DNA from: JBDTNQ01 sp039933635
GTDB taxonomy: Bacteria; Acidobacteriota; Vicinamibacteria; Vicinamibacterales; SCN-69-37
Direction of reading: 5' to 3'
DNA: 64,000 bases
NCBI GenBank assembly: GCA_039933635.1
Contig: JBDTNQ010000009.1
Span: 5,510 to 69,509 of the forward strand
Positions within the stretch are counted from its first letter, which is position 1. Every line of letters begins with the position of its first letter. The position numbers and the translations under genes are program-made. This document shows, in pieces, positions 45,969 to 54,783 of the stretch. The notes under the pieces were generated by a model. The model was not told where the DNA came from. It saw nothing but the letters and a program-made list of their open reading frames with translations, and did not search any database.

Positions 45969-46088
45969 GCCATAGCGTCGCAGCCCCTTCTGTCGTCTTT
46001 CGGAACGGCAGGCGGCGCATCCGCCCTCGGCGGAGCCGCCCAATTCTTTAGGGGTCTTCAACGTTCGTGTGGAACGGTACCGGCAGTA

Positions 46089-46102
46089 CGACATAGATGT
46101 CG
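46089..46102. promoter_or_regulatory. Palindrome CGACAT-N2-ATGTCG (upstream activator-site candidate 2)
   Basis: Two perfect 6-bp arms around AG, sharing the GACAT-N2-ATGTC core with the site at 45949-45968. About 110 bp upstream of the sigma-54-like promoter. The rest of the 405-bp gap 45886-46290 holds no gene I can support. Confidence 0.5.
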
Positions 46103-46201
46103 ATTTAGGCCTGGTCCGCCGCGCGCGACCAACGCGCGGATCTTGCTGAAAACAGGCCTGAATTGGCGATCCAGGCGGGATCGGACTGGCGGTCACCACC
46201 T

Positions 46202-46217
46202 TGGCGTCCATCTTGCT
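46202..46217 (+). promoter_or_regulatory. Candidate sigma-54 (-24/-12) promoter
   Basis: TTGGCGTCCATCTTGCT region: invariant GG at 46203-46204 and GC at 46215-46216 separated by exactly 10 bp, with the preferred TGG and TTGC context (consensus TGGCAC-N5-TTGCA/T). Transcription would start near 46228, about 60 nt before the porin start. A sigma-54 activator is encoded 1.7 kb upstream. Confidence 0.6.
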
Positions 46218-46290
46218 CTTAGGAGGCTGTCATTAACGGTTGCGGCCCCCTCTCTACTTTTTGGGGCGGCGACAGGAGATTGTGAAAACT

Positions 46291-47148
46291 ATGAGGCAGA
46301 TCGCGCTGGGTATTCTCGTCACTGGATTGATCTCGACGTCGGCATGGGCTCAGGAGCCGGCGCAAGCTCGGCTCGTGACCAGCGGCGCTTTTTCTGGTGT
46401 GCGATTCGACACGCTGTCGCTGACAGCACAGACAGCTACACCTGCCGCGGCGCCGGCTCCCGAGCCGCCCGCGAAGAAAGTCACTGGCACCGTTGGAGCA
46501 GACGTTCCGTCCTCCTACTTCTTCCGCGGCTACCGTCAGGAGGGCGATCCGAAGTTCACCTTTCAGCCGTTCGTGGATGTCGCGGTAGCGGCCGAAAAGG
46601 CGTCGTTCAACGTGGGCCTGTGGAACAGCTTTCACACCGGCAGCCTGAAGGACGCTGGTGCCGGCTACTACGAGACGGACTTCTACGCGGCGGTGACCGT
46701 CGCCAAGGTGAAGGCGACATACACGGCCTACACCTACCCCAACTTCGACAACAGCACGATCCACGAACTCATGTTCTCGACGTCGTTCAGCGGCAAGCTC
46801 GCGCCGTCGGCGGCCATCGCGTTCGAGCTCTCGAAGGCGTCAGGCGCGGACAAGGGGATCTACCTGGAACTCGGCGTCAATCCGGCCGTGCCGATGAAGG
46901 ATGGCGCTCCGGTGGCCATCACGATCCCCGTGAAGCTGGGGCTGGGCCTGAAGGATTACTACTTCGACGCTGATGGCGACACGCCCTTCGGCTACTTCAG
47001 CGCGGGCGTCAACATCAGCCACCCGCTGGCGCATGGCGATGTCCACGGCGGCGTGACCGTCTACGGATTCGGCGACGCCTTGAAGGCCGTCAACAACGAC
47101 AAGTCCGGCCAGGTCGTCGGCTCGGTCGGCTTCACCATCACGTTCTAG
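46291..47148 (+). CDS. TorF-family putative porin (Gcw_chp)
   Basis: 285 residues from ATG 46291; GTG 46282 is also possible, with AGGAG at 46274-46278. A signal peptide ends at SAWAQ. After a Pro/Ala-rich linker comes GTVGADVPSSYFFRGYRQEGDPKFTFQPFVDV, the start of the TIGR02001/TorF outer-membrane barrel family, and it ends with the barrel-type VVGSVGFTITF. Homologues are often encoded beside ammonium transporters. Probably an outer-membrane channel for a nitrogen source, expressed with glnD, glnK and amtB. Confidence 0.8.
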   Translation: MRQIALGILVTGLISTSAWAQEPAQARLVTSGAFSGVRFDTLSLTAQTATPAAAPAPEPPAKKVTGTVGADVPSSYFFRGYRQEGDPKFTFQPFVDVAVAAEKASFNVGLWNSFHTGSLKDAGAGYYETDFYAAVTVAKVKATYTAYTYPNFDNSTIHELMFSTSFSGKLAPSAAIAFELSKASGADKGIYLELGVNPAVPMKDGAPVAITIPVKLGLGLKDYYFDADGDTPFGYFSAGVNISHPLAHGDVHGGVTVYGFGDALKAVNNDKSGQVVGSVGFTITF

Positions 47149-47227
47149 GACGCAACAGCGGGTCCGGTGGCGCGTCAGCCTGACGCGTCACCGGGCCTGC
47201 ATCCTTCCGCCTCCATTGGACCTTGTG

Positions 47228-49801
47228 ATGACCGTGGGCAATCAGGACGCTGCGCGCCAGGAGCATCGAGCCCAAATGGCTGCGCTGCTCGCTGCCGCGC
47301 GCGACGAGTACATGGTGGCCGCGCGTGCCGGCCGCGGCGGACGTGCCATGCACGTGCGCTACGCGGCGGCCGTCGACGATCTCGTCCGCGGACTCGCCGA
47401 TCGGGCGGTCCAGGAGTCCATGCACGCGTTCGTGGTCTGCGCCCTGGGCGGCTACGGACGCCGCACGCTGTGCCTGAACTCGGACATCGACATCCTTATC
47501 GTGTTCGACGGTGCCATCGGGCCGAATGAGGAGCGCTTCGTCAACGCGCTGCTGCAGCCGCTCTGGGACCTGAAATTCACGGTCGGCCATCACATCCGGG
47601 AAGTATCGGAGTTCGACGTCATCGACGATCAGAATCCCGAGTTCCTGATGGCGCTCTGCGATCTGCGTCTCCTCACGGGGGACGTTCGGCTCTTCGACGA
47701 CGTGTTCATGCGCGCGCATCGCGGTGAGGAGATGCGGGCCGACCGCCTGGTCGACGTGCTGCTCACGCTGGTCGACGAGCGCTACGCGGAGTTCAACAAC
47801 ACCCTCTATCAGCTCGAGCCGGACGTGAAGAAGGCGCCAGGCGGGCTGCGCGATATTTCAGCCATTCGACTCATTCGCGCGCTGGCGCGGGACCAGTTCG
47901 TCGGGCGGGCGCGTCCCGAAGGCGAGCGCCTCGACGAGGCCGAAGAGTTCCTGTTCCGTGTGCGCTCCGTGTTGCACGTGATCGCCGGCCGTGACATGAA
48001 CGGGCTCTCCCACGAACTGCAGGAATCGGTCGCGGAAATGATGGGACGTCCGGGGCAGGACTCGCGTCAGCGCGTCGAGGCCCTGATGGGCGACTATTTC
48101 CGGCACGCGCGCGCCGTCGCGAACGCGCTCGCCTGGACGCGCAAGGTCGTGCGGCCGCCGGCGCCCATCGCGGAGCCCGGGCCCGTGACGCAGAACGTCG
48201 CCGTCGCCGCGGACGGCATCCGCTTCGTCGATCCCGTCAAGGCCGTGGCCCAGCCCGCGTGGTGGCTCGAAGCGTTCGAGGTGGCCATCGCGAACGGCTA
48301 CCCGGTATCCGACGACGTCCGCGCCTGCATTCAGGAGAACGTGGGGCGCTACACCGCCGACTACTTCATGGCGAGCGAGGAAGGGCGCCTGCGGCTCCGC
48401 GCCATGTTGTATCCGCGTCCCGGACTCTCGGCGCGTCTGTCGGACATGCTGGAATGCGGGCTGCTCGGCACGATCTTCCCGGAGTTCGAGAAGATTCACT
48501 GCCGCGTGATTCGCGACTTCTACCACAAGTACACGGTGGACGAGCACACGCTGCTCACCATCCGCAATCTCGAGTCGCTCTGGCATCCGACGAGCGCCAG
48601 CCGTGCGCGGTTCGCCTCGATCCTGAACGAGGTGCGGTCGCCGGAGTTGCTCACGCTCGCGCTGCTGTATCACGACGTCGGCAAGTGGCGCGACGATGAC
48701 CACGCGATTGAGAGCGTGCGATTGGCCGAGCCCATGCTCGCGCGCCTGCAGCTTGGCGATGAGGACCGCCAGGTCATCGATTTTCTGATTCGGCAGCACC
48801 TCGCCATGTCCAAGGTCGTCTTCCGCAAGGATTTTGGCGATCCCGACACGGTGGCGGAGTTCGCGTCGCTCGTCGGCAGCGAGGAGCACCTCAAGATGCT
48901 CTGCCTGATGACGCTCGTCGACATCGAAGCCGTCGCGCCAGGCACGCTGACGCCCTGGAAGGAAGACCTGCTCTGGCGGCTGTACGTGGACGCCTACAAC
49001 CACCTCACGCTGGGTTACGCCGACGAACTGATCGAGAAGCACCAGTCCGAGCGCGCCCGGGTCCTTGCCGAGTGCCCCGATGACATCTCTGAAGAAGAGT
49101 TGTCGCGGTTCCTCGACGGGCTTCCCCGACGGTACCTGAGCGTGTTCGGGTTGTCGGCCATCTATCGGCACGTGCGCCTGGCGCGCGGGCTCAAGGACGA
49201 TGACCTGCACCTCTCGCTCGAGAAGCGCGACGAGATCTGGGAGCTGACGGTCGCCGCGCTCGACAAACCCTTTCTCTTCTCCAACATCTCGGGCGTCCTC
49301 GCGTCGTTCGGCATGGACATTCACCGCGGCCAGGCCATGACGACGCCGGATCACCTGGTGCTCGATGTGTTCGAGTTCAGCGACGAAGAGGGCTTCCTGC
49401 GCCAGAACTCCGGGGCGCGCGACGAGATCGCGCGCGTGCTGCGGCAGGTCGTCACCGGCGGCGTCGACGTCCGGACCCTGCTGCGCGGGCGCGAACGGAG
49501 CCTGGTGCACCGGCGGCGACGCGAAGTGGTGATCAACATCCACCTCGACAACGAGCATTCGCGACGGTACACCGTGCTCGAGATCGTGACCGCGGACGTA
49601 CCGGGACTGCTGTTTCGCATCAGTCGGGCTGTGTCCGACGAGGGGTGCGACGTGGATCTCGTGCTGATCTCGACCGAAGGCCGCAAGGCCATCGACGTGC
49701 TGCACGTGACGAAGCAAGGCCGTCAACTGGGCGAGCACGACCAGGTGACGTTGAAGCAGGCGTTGGTTCGGACTCTGGAGGCCACCTATGAAGCTCATTA
49801 A
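47228..49801 (+). CDS. glnD: Bifunctional PII uridylyltransferase/uridylyl-removing enzyme
   Basis: 857 residues from ATG 47228, with GGA 7 nt before. In order: nucleotidyltransferase domain (GGYGRR 74-79, metal-binding Asp86 and Asp88 in NSDIDIL), an HD hydrolase domain (HKYTVDEHTLLTIRNLESL, LLYHDVGKWRDDDHAIES), and two C-terminal ACT domains (KPFLFSNISGVLASFGMDI, ILEIV-type VLEIVTADVPGLLFRISRAV). GlnD adds UMP to PII when glutamine is low and removes it when glutamine is high. It overlaps the following glnK by 14 nt, placing modifier and target in one operon. Confidence 0.95.
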   Translation: MTVGNQDAARQEHRAQMAALLAAARDEYMVAARAGRGGRAMHVRYAAAVDDLVRGLADRAVQESMHAFVVCALGGYGRRTLCLNSDIDILIVFDGAIGPNEERFVNALLQPLWDLKFTVGHHIREVSEFDVIDDQNPEFLMALCDLRLLTGDVRLFDDVFMRAHRGEEMRADRLVDVLLTLVDERYAEFNNTLYQLEPDVKKAPGGLRDISAIRLIRALARDQFVGRARPEGERLDEAEEFLFRVRSVLHVIAGRDMNGLSHELQESVAEMMGRPGQDSRQRVEALMGDYFRHARAVANALAWTRKVVRPPAPIAEPGPVTQNVAVAADGIRFVDPVKAVAQPAWWLEAFEVAIANGYPVSDDVRACIQENVGRYTADYFMASEEGRLRLRAMLYPRPGLSARLSDMLECGLLGTIFPEFEKIHCRVIRDFYHKYTVDEHTLLTIRNLESLWHPTSASRARFASILNEVRSPELLTLALLYHDVGKWRDDDHAIESVRLAEPMLARLQLGDEDRQVIDFLIRQHLAMSKVVFRKDFGDPDTVAEFASLVGSEEHLKMLCLMTLVDIEAVAPGTLTPWKEDLLWRLYVDAYNHLTLGYADELIEKHQSERARVLAECPDDISEEELSRFLDGLPRRYLSVFGLSAIYRHVRLARGLKDDDLHLSLEKRDEIWELTVAALDKPFLFSNISGVLASFGMDIHRGQAMTTPDHLVLDVFEFSDEEGFLRQNSGARDEIARVLRQVVTGGVDVRTLLRGRERSLVHRRRREVVINIHLDNEHSRRYTVLEIVTADVPGLLFRISRAVSDEGCDVDLVLISTEGRKAIDVLHVTKQGRQLGEHDQVTLKQALVRTLEATYEAH

Positions 49802-50117
49802 GAGCGTCGTGCGACCGAACAAGGTCGACGACGTTCGCGACGCGTTGGAGAAGATCAATGTCCCGGGCATGACGGTCACGGAAGTGCGCGGGCACGGCAG
49901 GCAGAAGGGCCACACGGCCATCTATCGCGGAAAGGAATACAACGTCAGCCTGCTCCCGAAGGTGGAGATCGAGGTCGTCGTACAAGACGCCATCGTCGAC
50001 GACGTCATCAAGGCCATCATCACCGCGGCACGGACGGGCGAAATCGGCGACGGTCGCGTCTTCGTGCTGCCCGCCGAGCACAGCTACAACATTCGCACCG
50101 GCGAAAAGGACGTCTAG
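49788..50117 (+). CDS. glnK: PII nitrogen regulatory protein (copy 1)
   Basis: 109 residues. MKLIKSVVRPNKVDDVRDAL is the PII start. The T-loop GHTAIYRGKEYNV keeps Tyr51, the residue uridylylated by GlnD; LLPKVEIEVVV and AARTGEIGDGRVFV (ATP-binding B-loop) follow, and the C-terminal NIRTGE matches the C-loop. PII senses ATP/ADP and 2-oxoglutarate and blocks AmtB. The ATG lies inside the 3' end of glnD and amtB starts 56 nt downstream. It resembles copy 3 more than copy 2 at the C-terminal end (HSYNIRTGE). Confidence 0.96.
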   Translation: MKLIKSVVRPNKVDDVRDALEKINVPGMTVTEVRGHGRQKGHTAIYRGKEYNVSLLPKVEIEVVVQDAIVDDVIKAIITAARTGEIGDGRVFVLPAEHSYNIRTGEKDV

Positions 50118-50173
50118 CCGTTCCCTCTCGATTGACCCAAACGTGGGGCCGTCACCCCACAGGGAGATTCACC

Positions 50174-51802
50174 GTGGCCTGGATGAAGACTGTTTGTAAC
50201 GTATTGATTCGACCGAAGCCGCTGATGCGGTCCCTGCTCCTTGGCGTCGCACTTGCGATTCTCGGCGCGGTCGTCGTTCGCCCCAGCCTGCAGGCGCAGG
50301 CTGCGACACCGCCGGCGGCGCTCAACGATCCGACGGGTGCGACGACCGGGACGGCGAAGGACGTGACCGTCAAGGACGCGGCCAACCCGACGCTGCCCGA
50401 GGTCATGGAGACCGTCGGGCACAACAAGATCGCCATCAACTTCGTCTGGGTGCTCATGACGGGCTTTCTCGTCATGTTCATGCAGGCGGGTTTCGCGATG
50501 GTGGAGACGGGGTTCACGCGCGCCAAGAACGTCGCGCACACGATGTCGATGAACTTCCTGATCTACCCGATCGGCATGCTCGGCTACTGGATTTGCGGCT
50601 TCGCGATGCACATGGGGGGAGTCGGCGCGGTGGCGGCTCTTGGTGGTACCGCGCCGCTGAACCATGAGTTCACGATCCAGCTGTTCGGCCATCCATTCGG
50701 GCTGTTTGGGCTCAAGGGATTCTTCCTGAGCGGTGATACCTACGACGTCGGTGTCTTCGCGCTGTTCCTGTTCCAGATGGTCTTCATGGACACCGCCGGC
50801 ACGATCCCGACCGGTGCCATGGCGGAACGCTGGAAATTGACCGCGTTCATCGTGTTTGGCTTCTTCATGTCGATGTTCGCGTATCCGCTCTACGCCAACT
50901 GGGTGTGGGGTGGTGGTTGGCTGGCCATGCTCGGTCAGAACTTCGGCCTGGGCCACGGCCACGTCGACTTTGCCGGGTCGTCGGTCGTCCACATGGTCGG
51001 TGGAGTCGCGGCCCTCGCGGGTGCGATCGTGATCGGGCCTCGAATCGGCAAGTACGACAAGCAGGGGAATCCGGTCGCCATGCCTGGCCATCACATTCCC
51101 ATGGCCATCGCCGGCACCTTCATCCTCTGTTTCGGCTGGTTCGGCTTCAACCCGGGCTCCACGCTCGCGGGCACCGACCTGCGCATTGCCGTCGTGGCCG
51201 TGAACACGATGCTGGCCGGCGCCGCTGGTGCGATGACGGCCATGATCTACGTCTGGCTCAAGTTCGGTAAGCCGGATCCCAGCATGCTGGCCAACGGCAT
51301 GCTGGCGGGCCTGGTCGCTATCACGGCGCCCTGCGCGTTCGTCACCAGCGTCTCGGCGGTGATTATCGGCGGCATAGCGGGCATCATCGTCGTCGTTGCC
51401 GTGCTCTTCATCGAACGCACGATGAAGATTGATGATCCGGTCGGTGCGGTGGCCGTGCACGGCGTGAACGGACTCTGGGGCATCCTCGCGCTCGGGCTCT
51501 TCGCGGACGGCACCTACGGCGATGGTTGGAACGGCGTGCCCGGCACCGTGAGAGGCCTCTTCTACGGAGACGCGGGCCAGTTCTTCGCGGAGGCCATCGG
51601 CGGCCTCACGTGTTTCGTGTTCATCTTCGTGTCCTTCTTCATCTTCTTCAAGATCGTCGAGATGACGATGGGCAACCGCGTGTCGGCTGAGGCGGAACTC
51701 GAAGGTCTCGACATGCCCGAGATGGGCGCGATGGGCTACCCGGACTTCGTCATGACGCCCGGCCCCGGAGAGTCGCACCCGGACTACGTGCCTCGGGCCT
51801 AG
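50174..51802 (+). CDS. amtB: Ammonium transporter (copy 1)
   Basis: 542 residues from GTG 50174, preceded by AGGGAG. A long N-terminal signal or leader region (RSLLLGVALAILGAVVV...) precedes 11 membrane helices. The pore twin histidines lie in DFAGSSVVHMVGG and AVHGVNGLWG. FQMVFMDTAGTIPTGAMAERW is the gate region, and the cytoplasmic tail RVSAEAELEGLDMPEMG is the PII-contact type. An extra extracytoplasmic stretch before helix 4 (HEFTIQLFGHPFGLFGLKG) makes it longer than copies 2 and 3. It imports ammonium/ammonia under PII control. Confidence 0.95.
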   Translation: MAWMKTVCNVLIRPKPLMRSLLLGVALAILGAVVVRPSLQAQAATPPAALNDPTGATTGTAKDVTVKDAANPTLPEVMETVGHNKIAINFVWVLMTGFLVMFMQAGFAMVETGFTRAKNVAHTMSMNFLIYPIGMLGYWICGFAMHMGGVGAVAALGGTAPLNHEFTIQLFGHPFGLFGLKGFFLSGDTYDVGVFALFLFQMVFMDTAGTIPTGAMAERWKLTAFIVFGFFMSMFAYPLYANWVWGGGWLAMLGQNFGLGHGHVDFAGSSVVHMVGGVAALAGAIVIGPRIGKYDKQGNPVAMPGHHIPMAIAGTFILCFGWFGFNPGSTLAGTDLRIAVVAVNTMLAGAAGAMTAMIYVWLKFGKPDPSMLANGMLAGLVAITAPCAFVTSVSAVIIGGIAGIIVVVAVLFIERTMKIDDPVGAVAVHGVNGLWGILALGLFADGTYGDGWNGVPGTVRGLFYGDAGQFFAEAIGGLTCFVFIFVSFFIFFKIVEMTMGNRVSAEAELEGLDMPEMGAMGYPDFVMTPGPGESHPDYVPRA

Positions 51803-51815
51803 TCCGCGACCTATC

Positions 51816-51849
51816 CTCCTGGTGCCGGCGCGGTCGCCGGCACCAGGAG
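51816..51849. terminator. Perfect 15-bp hairpin after amtB copy 1
   Basis: CTCCTGGTGCCGGCG-CGGT-CGCCGGCACCAGGAG, 13 nt after the amtB stop, with no T-tract after it. Strong G+C-rich stem; probable terminator or mRNA end protector. Confidence 0.65.
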
Positions 51850-51888
51850 ATCTGTGGTGACACACGTGCCTAGACCTTATTGCAAGCA

Positions 51889-52206
51889 ATGAGACGTTAC
51901 TCGCGGCTTTGGATCGTGCTCCTCGTGCTGGCAGCCATCGGCCTCCGGCTGGTGACCGTCTACACGATGTCGGGCGATCCGTCACGTGCGGAGCATGTGT
52001 CACGGCGCGTCGTCCATCCCGCGGATATTCGTCTCAGCCACGCGCGCGTCTCCCGTGATCGGGTGACGCACCTTCACGCCATTACCCCGTCAGCCCTCGA
52101 CCGAATCGTGGCCGACGGCCTCCGCAATCCCTCGCCCGTACGCCATACGCCTCGAGGCGCGTCCAGCTATCCGCCTTACTGGGGTTCGCTCCACCTCACC
52201 ATCTGA
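51889..52206 (+). CDS. Hypothetical protein with N-terminal membrane anchor
   Basis: 105 residues from ATG 51889 (TTG 51880 is an alternative). An N-terminal hydrophobic helix (LWIVLLVLAAIGLRLVTVYTM) is followed by a basic, His/Arg-rich region (RLSHARVSRDRVTHLHAITPS). No RBS is visible and no family is recognised. It interrupts the otherwise regular glnK-amtB series between copies 1 and 2. The 201 bp after it (52207-52407) hold only the leader of glnK copy 2. Confidence 0.35.
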   Translation: MRRYSRLWIVLLVLAAIGLRLVTVYTMSGDPSRAEHVSRRVVHPADIRLSHARVSRDRVTHLHAITPSALDRIVADGLRNPSPVRHTPRGASSYPPYWGSLHLTI

Positions 52207-52407
52207 TTCCGTTGCACTTTCCCTGCGCCGTGTAAGTGCCAGGGACGTGCGACGACGACGCTGACGGGCGCCGCCCCAGCGCGTCTCGGGCCGTACCAAC
52301 ACACAACTCAGGGAGGTCGTCTCGGCACGGGCCGCGGCTTGCTGGCCACGGTGGGCCGCGTGTCCCGTGCCGGGCGACAGCTCTTTTCACCAAGGAGGAG
52401 ACAGGAC

Positions 52408-52737
52408 ATGAAGCTCATCAAAGCGATCGTGCGGCCCAACAAGGTCGACGACGCCCGTGCCGCACTCGAAAAGCTCAACGCGCCCGGGATGACCGTGACG
52501 GAGGTCCGCGGGCACGGACGACAGAAGGGACACACGGCGATCTATCGCGGTAAGGAGTACAACGTGTCGCTCCTTCCCAAGGTCGAGGTCGAGGTGGTGG
52601 TGGCGGATGCGCACGTCGACGAGGTCGTGGCCGCCCTGATCGCCGCCGCCAGAACGGGCGAGATCGGCGACGGCCGCGTGTTCGTCATGCCGGTCGAGAT
52701 CAGCCTGAACATCCGTACCGGCGAACGCGACGCCTAA
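52408..52737 (+). CDS. glnK: PII nitrogen regulatory protein (copy 2)
   Basis: 109 residues from ATG 52408 with a very strong AAGGAGGAG at 52392-52400. MKLIKAIVRPNKVDDARAAL, T-loop GHTAIYRGKEYNV with Tyr51, and AARTGEIGDGRVFV are all intact. It differs from copies 1 and 3 mainly in the third strand (VVVADAHVDEVVAALIA) and C-terminus (ISLNIRTGERDA). Paired with amtB copy 2, which starts 41 nt later, so it is probably the dedicated regulator of that channel. Confidence 0.95.
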   Translation: MKLIKAIVRPNKVDDARAALEKLNAPGMTVTEVRGHGRQKGHTAIYRGKEYNVSLLPKVEVEVVVADAHVDEVVAALIAAARTGEIGDGRVFVMPVEISLNIRTGERDA

Positions 52738-52778
52738 CGATTTCATCCGCACGCACTCTTACCAAGGAGCCAACAGTC

Positions 52779-54221
52779 ATGAACTACCGACCGAATCGCA
52801 TTCGCAGGGTCGCAACGTGCGGCTTGCTCTCCGTGCTCATCCTGGTGGGTGCCAGGACACTGCTTGCCCAGGACGCGGCCGCCGCGGCACCGGCGATCGA
52901 CAACACCAAGGTCGCGCTCGACACCATCTGGGTGATGATCACCGGGTTCATGGTCTTCTTCATGAACCTCGGCTTCGCGATGGTGGAGTCGGGCCTCTGC
53001 CGCGCCAAGAACACGGTCAACATCCTGTTCAAGAACTTCATCGTCTTCGCGGCATCGTCTCTGGCGTTTCTGCTCATCGGCTGGGGTCTCATGTTTGGCG
53101 ACGGCAACGGGTTCATCGGACTCTCCGGCCTCTGGATGGCCAGCGGCGCCGACAACAGTCCCATGACCGGGGATGCGTACAAGGGCGTCTACACGGCCAT
53201 CGCGTGGACCACGACGCCGCTCTGGGCGAAGTTCTTCTTCCAGCTCGTGTTTGCCGGCACCGCCGCGACGATCGTTTCCGGTGCCGTCGCGGAGCGGATC
53301 AAGTTCATCGCGTTCTTCCTCTTCTGCTTCGCGCTCGTCGGCTTCATCTATCCCGTCATCGGGCACTGGATCTGGGGTGGCGGCTTTCTGGCGGGTAAGG
53401 GGATGTTCGACTTCGCCGGTTCGACCGTCGTGCACTCCGCGGGCGGCTGGGCAGCCCTGGCGGGCGTCATTGCGCTCGGGCCCCGGCTCGGTCGCTATGG
53501 CAAGGACGGGACGGTACATCCGATCCCCGGTCACAACATGACGTCGGCTGCGCTCGGCGTGCTGGTGCTGTGGTTCGGGTGGTTCGGTTTCAATCCCGGA
53601 TCGACGATGGCTGCGGACTGGGCTTCGATCGCCCACATTGCCGCGGTCACCAACATGGCCGCGGCCGCATCGGCGGTGACCTCCCTCATCACCATCTGGC
53701 TTATCGCCGGTAAGCCCGATTTGAGCATGACCCTGAACGGCTGCCTCGCCGGGCTGGTCGCCATCACGGCGCCGTGCGCGTTCGTGAGCATGGGGAGTGC
53801 GCTCGTCATCGGTGCCATCGCGGGGCCGCTCGTGGTCGGAGCGGTGTTCTTCTTCGACAAGTTGAAGCTCGATGATCCGGTCGGAGCGCTCTCCGTGCAT
53901 CTGGTCAACGGTATCTGGGGAACGTTGGCGGTCGGCCTGTTCGCGAATCCGAACGTGCCCAACCTGCCGGCGGCCTCCGTCGTGAAAGCGGGCCTGTTCA
54001 TGGGCGGCGGGATGACGCAGCTCATGCCTCAGATCATCGGCATCCTCGCCGTCGGAGCGTTCGTCTTCACGCTCTCGATGGTTTCGTGGCTCGTCATCAA
54101 GATGGTGATCGGTCTGCGTGTCTCGGCGGAGGAGGAAATCGAAGGCCTCGACCTCGGTGAGCATGGCGCCGCGGCGTATCCCGACTTCCAGACCGGCGAG
54201 CCCTCGTCGGAACGCGGATAG
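52779..54221 (+). CDS. amtB: Ammonium transporter (copy 2)
   Basis: 480 residues; AAGGAG lies 11 nt upstream of the ATG. A signal peptide (VATCGLLSVLILVGARTLLAQ) precedes the 11-helix channel. Pore histidines are in DFAGSTVVHSAGG and SVHLVNGIWG. The gate region FFFQLVFAGTAATIVSGAVAERIKF and FWFGWFGFNPGST-type segment GWFGFNPGST group it with copy 1 rather than copy 3. The tail RVSAEEEIEGLDLGEHGAAAYP is the canonical PII-binding C-terminus. Confidence 0.95.
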   Translation: MNYRPNRIRRVATCGLLSVLILVGARTLLAQDAAAAAPAIDNTKVALDTIWVMITGFMVFFMNLGFAMVESGLCRAKNTVNILFKNFIVFAASSLAFLLIGWGLMFGDGNGFIGLSGLWMASGADNSPMTGDAYKGVYTAIAWTTTPLWAKFFFQLVFAGTAATIVSGAVAERIKFIAFFLFCFALVGFIYPVIGHWIWGGGFLAGKGMFDFAGSTVVHSAGGWAALAGVIALGPRLGRYGKDGTVHPIPGHNMTSAALGVLVLWFGWFGFNPGSTMAADWASIAHIAAVTNMAAAASAVTSLITIWLIAGKPDLSMTLNGCLAGLVAITAPCAFVSMGSALVIGAIAGPLVVGAVFFFDKLKLDDPVGALSVHLVNGIWGTLAVGLFANPNVPNLPAASVVKAGLFMGGGMTQLMPQIIGILAVGAFVFTLSMVSWLVIKMVIGLRVSAEEEIEGLDLGEHGAAAYPDFQTGEPSSERG

Positions 54222-54227
54222 ACCCTC

Positions 54228-54270
54228 CCATGACTGTGTGTCCGGCCTGGTGCCGGACACACAGTCATGG
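54228..54270. terminator. Perfect 19-bp hairpin after amtB copy 2
   Basis: CCATGACTGTGTGTCCGGC (54228-54246), loop CTGGT, and its exact complement 54252-54270, starting 6 nt after the amtB stop; a short TTTT occurs 10 nt further on. Longest hairpin of the island. Confidence 0.7.
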
Positions 54271-54398
54271 CCTCGTGTGTTTTACTGCCACCATTTGTCA
54301 GACCCGCATGTCCAGGCGGGATCCCGTGATAAAAGAAGTGCACCTTTCGACCCGAGCGTGCTATCTCGCTGGCCGGAGGCCTGGATTTGGAGGAATCA

Positions 54399-54728
54399 AT
54401 GAAGCTGATCAAGAGCATCGTGCGCCCCAACCGCGTGGATGACGTCCGTGAGGCGCTGGAAAAGATTGGCGTGCCAGGAATGACGGTGACCGAGGTGCGC
54501 GGCCACGGACGTCAGAAGGGCCACACAGCCATCTATCGCGGCAAGGAGTACAACGTGACCCTGCTGCCCAAGGTCGAGATCGAGGTCGTGGTGCAGGACA
54601 ACATTGCCGACGACGTCATCGCGGCGATCGTCGCCGCCGCGCGAACGGGCGAAATCGGCGATGGCCGCGTCTTCGTCACGCACGTCGACCACAGTTACAA
54701 CATTCGGACGGGTGAACGGGACGTCTAG
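54399..54728 (+). CDS. glnK: PII nitrogen regulatory protein (copy 3)
   Basis: 109 residues from ATG 54399 with GGAGGA at 54389-54394. MKLIKSIVRPNRVDDVREAL, T-loop GHTAIYRGKEYNV with Tyr51, LLPKVEIEVVVQDNIADDV and AARTGEIGDGRVFV are intact; the C-terminus is HSYNIRTGERDV. Closest to copy 1. Paired with amtB copy 3, which starts 55 nt after the stop. Confidence 0.95.
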   Translation: MKLIKSIVRPNRVDDVREALEKIGVPGMTVTEVRGHGRQKGHTAIYRGKEYNVTLLPKVEIEVVVQDNIADDVIAAIVAAARTGEIGDGRVFVTHVDHSYNIRTGERDV

Positions 54729-54783
54729 CGGGGCAGCCTCTCCACCATCTCGTGGATGTAGGCCAATCGATGGAGTCGGTCTG

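Noticed and set aside
47858..49921. 687-codon open frame on the minus strand opposite glnD and glnK
   Set aside because: Antisense artefact of GC-rich codons; no domain, and it spans two certain plus-strand genes.
50114..52003. 629-codon minus-strand frame opposite amtB copy 1
   Set aside because: His/Arg/Asp-rich antisense translation without any motif.
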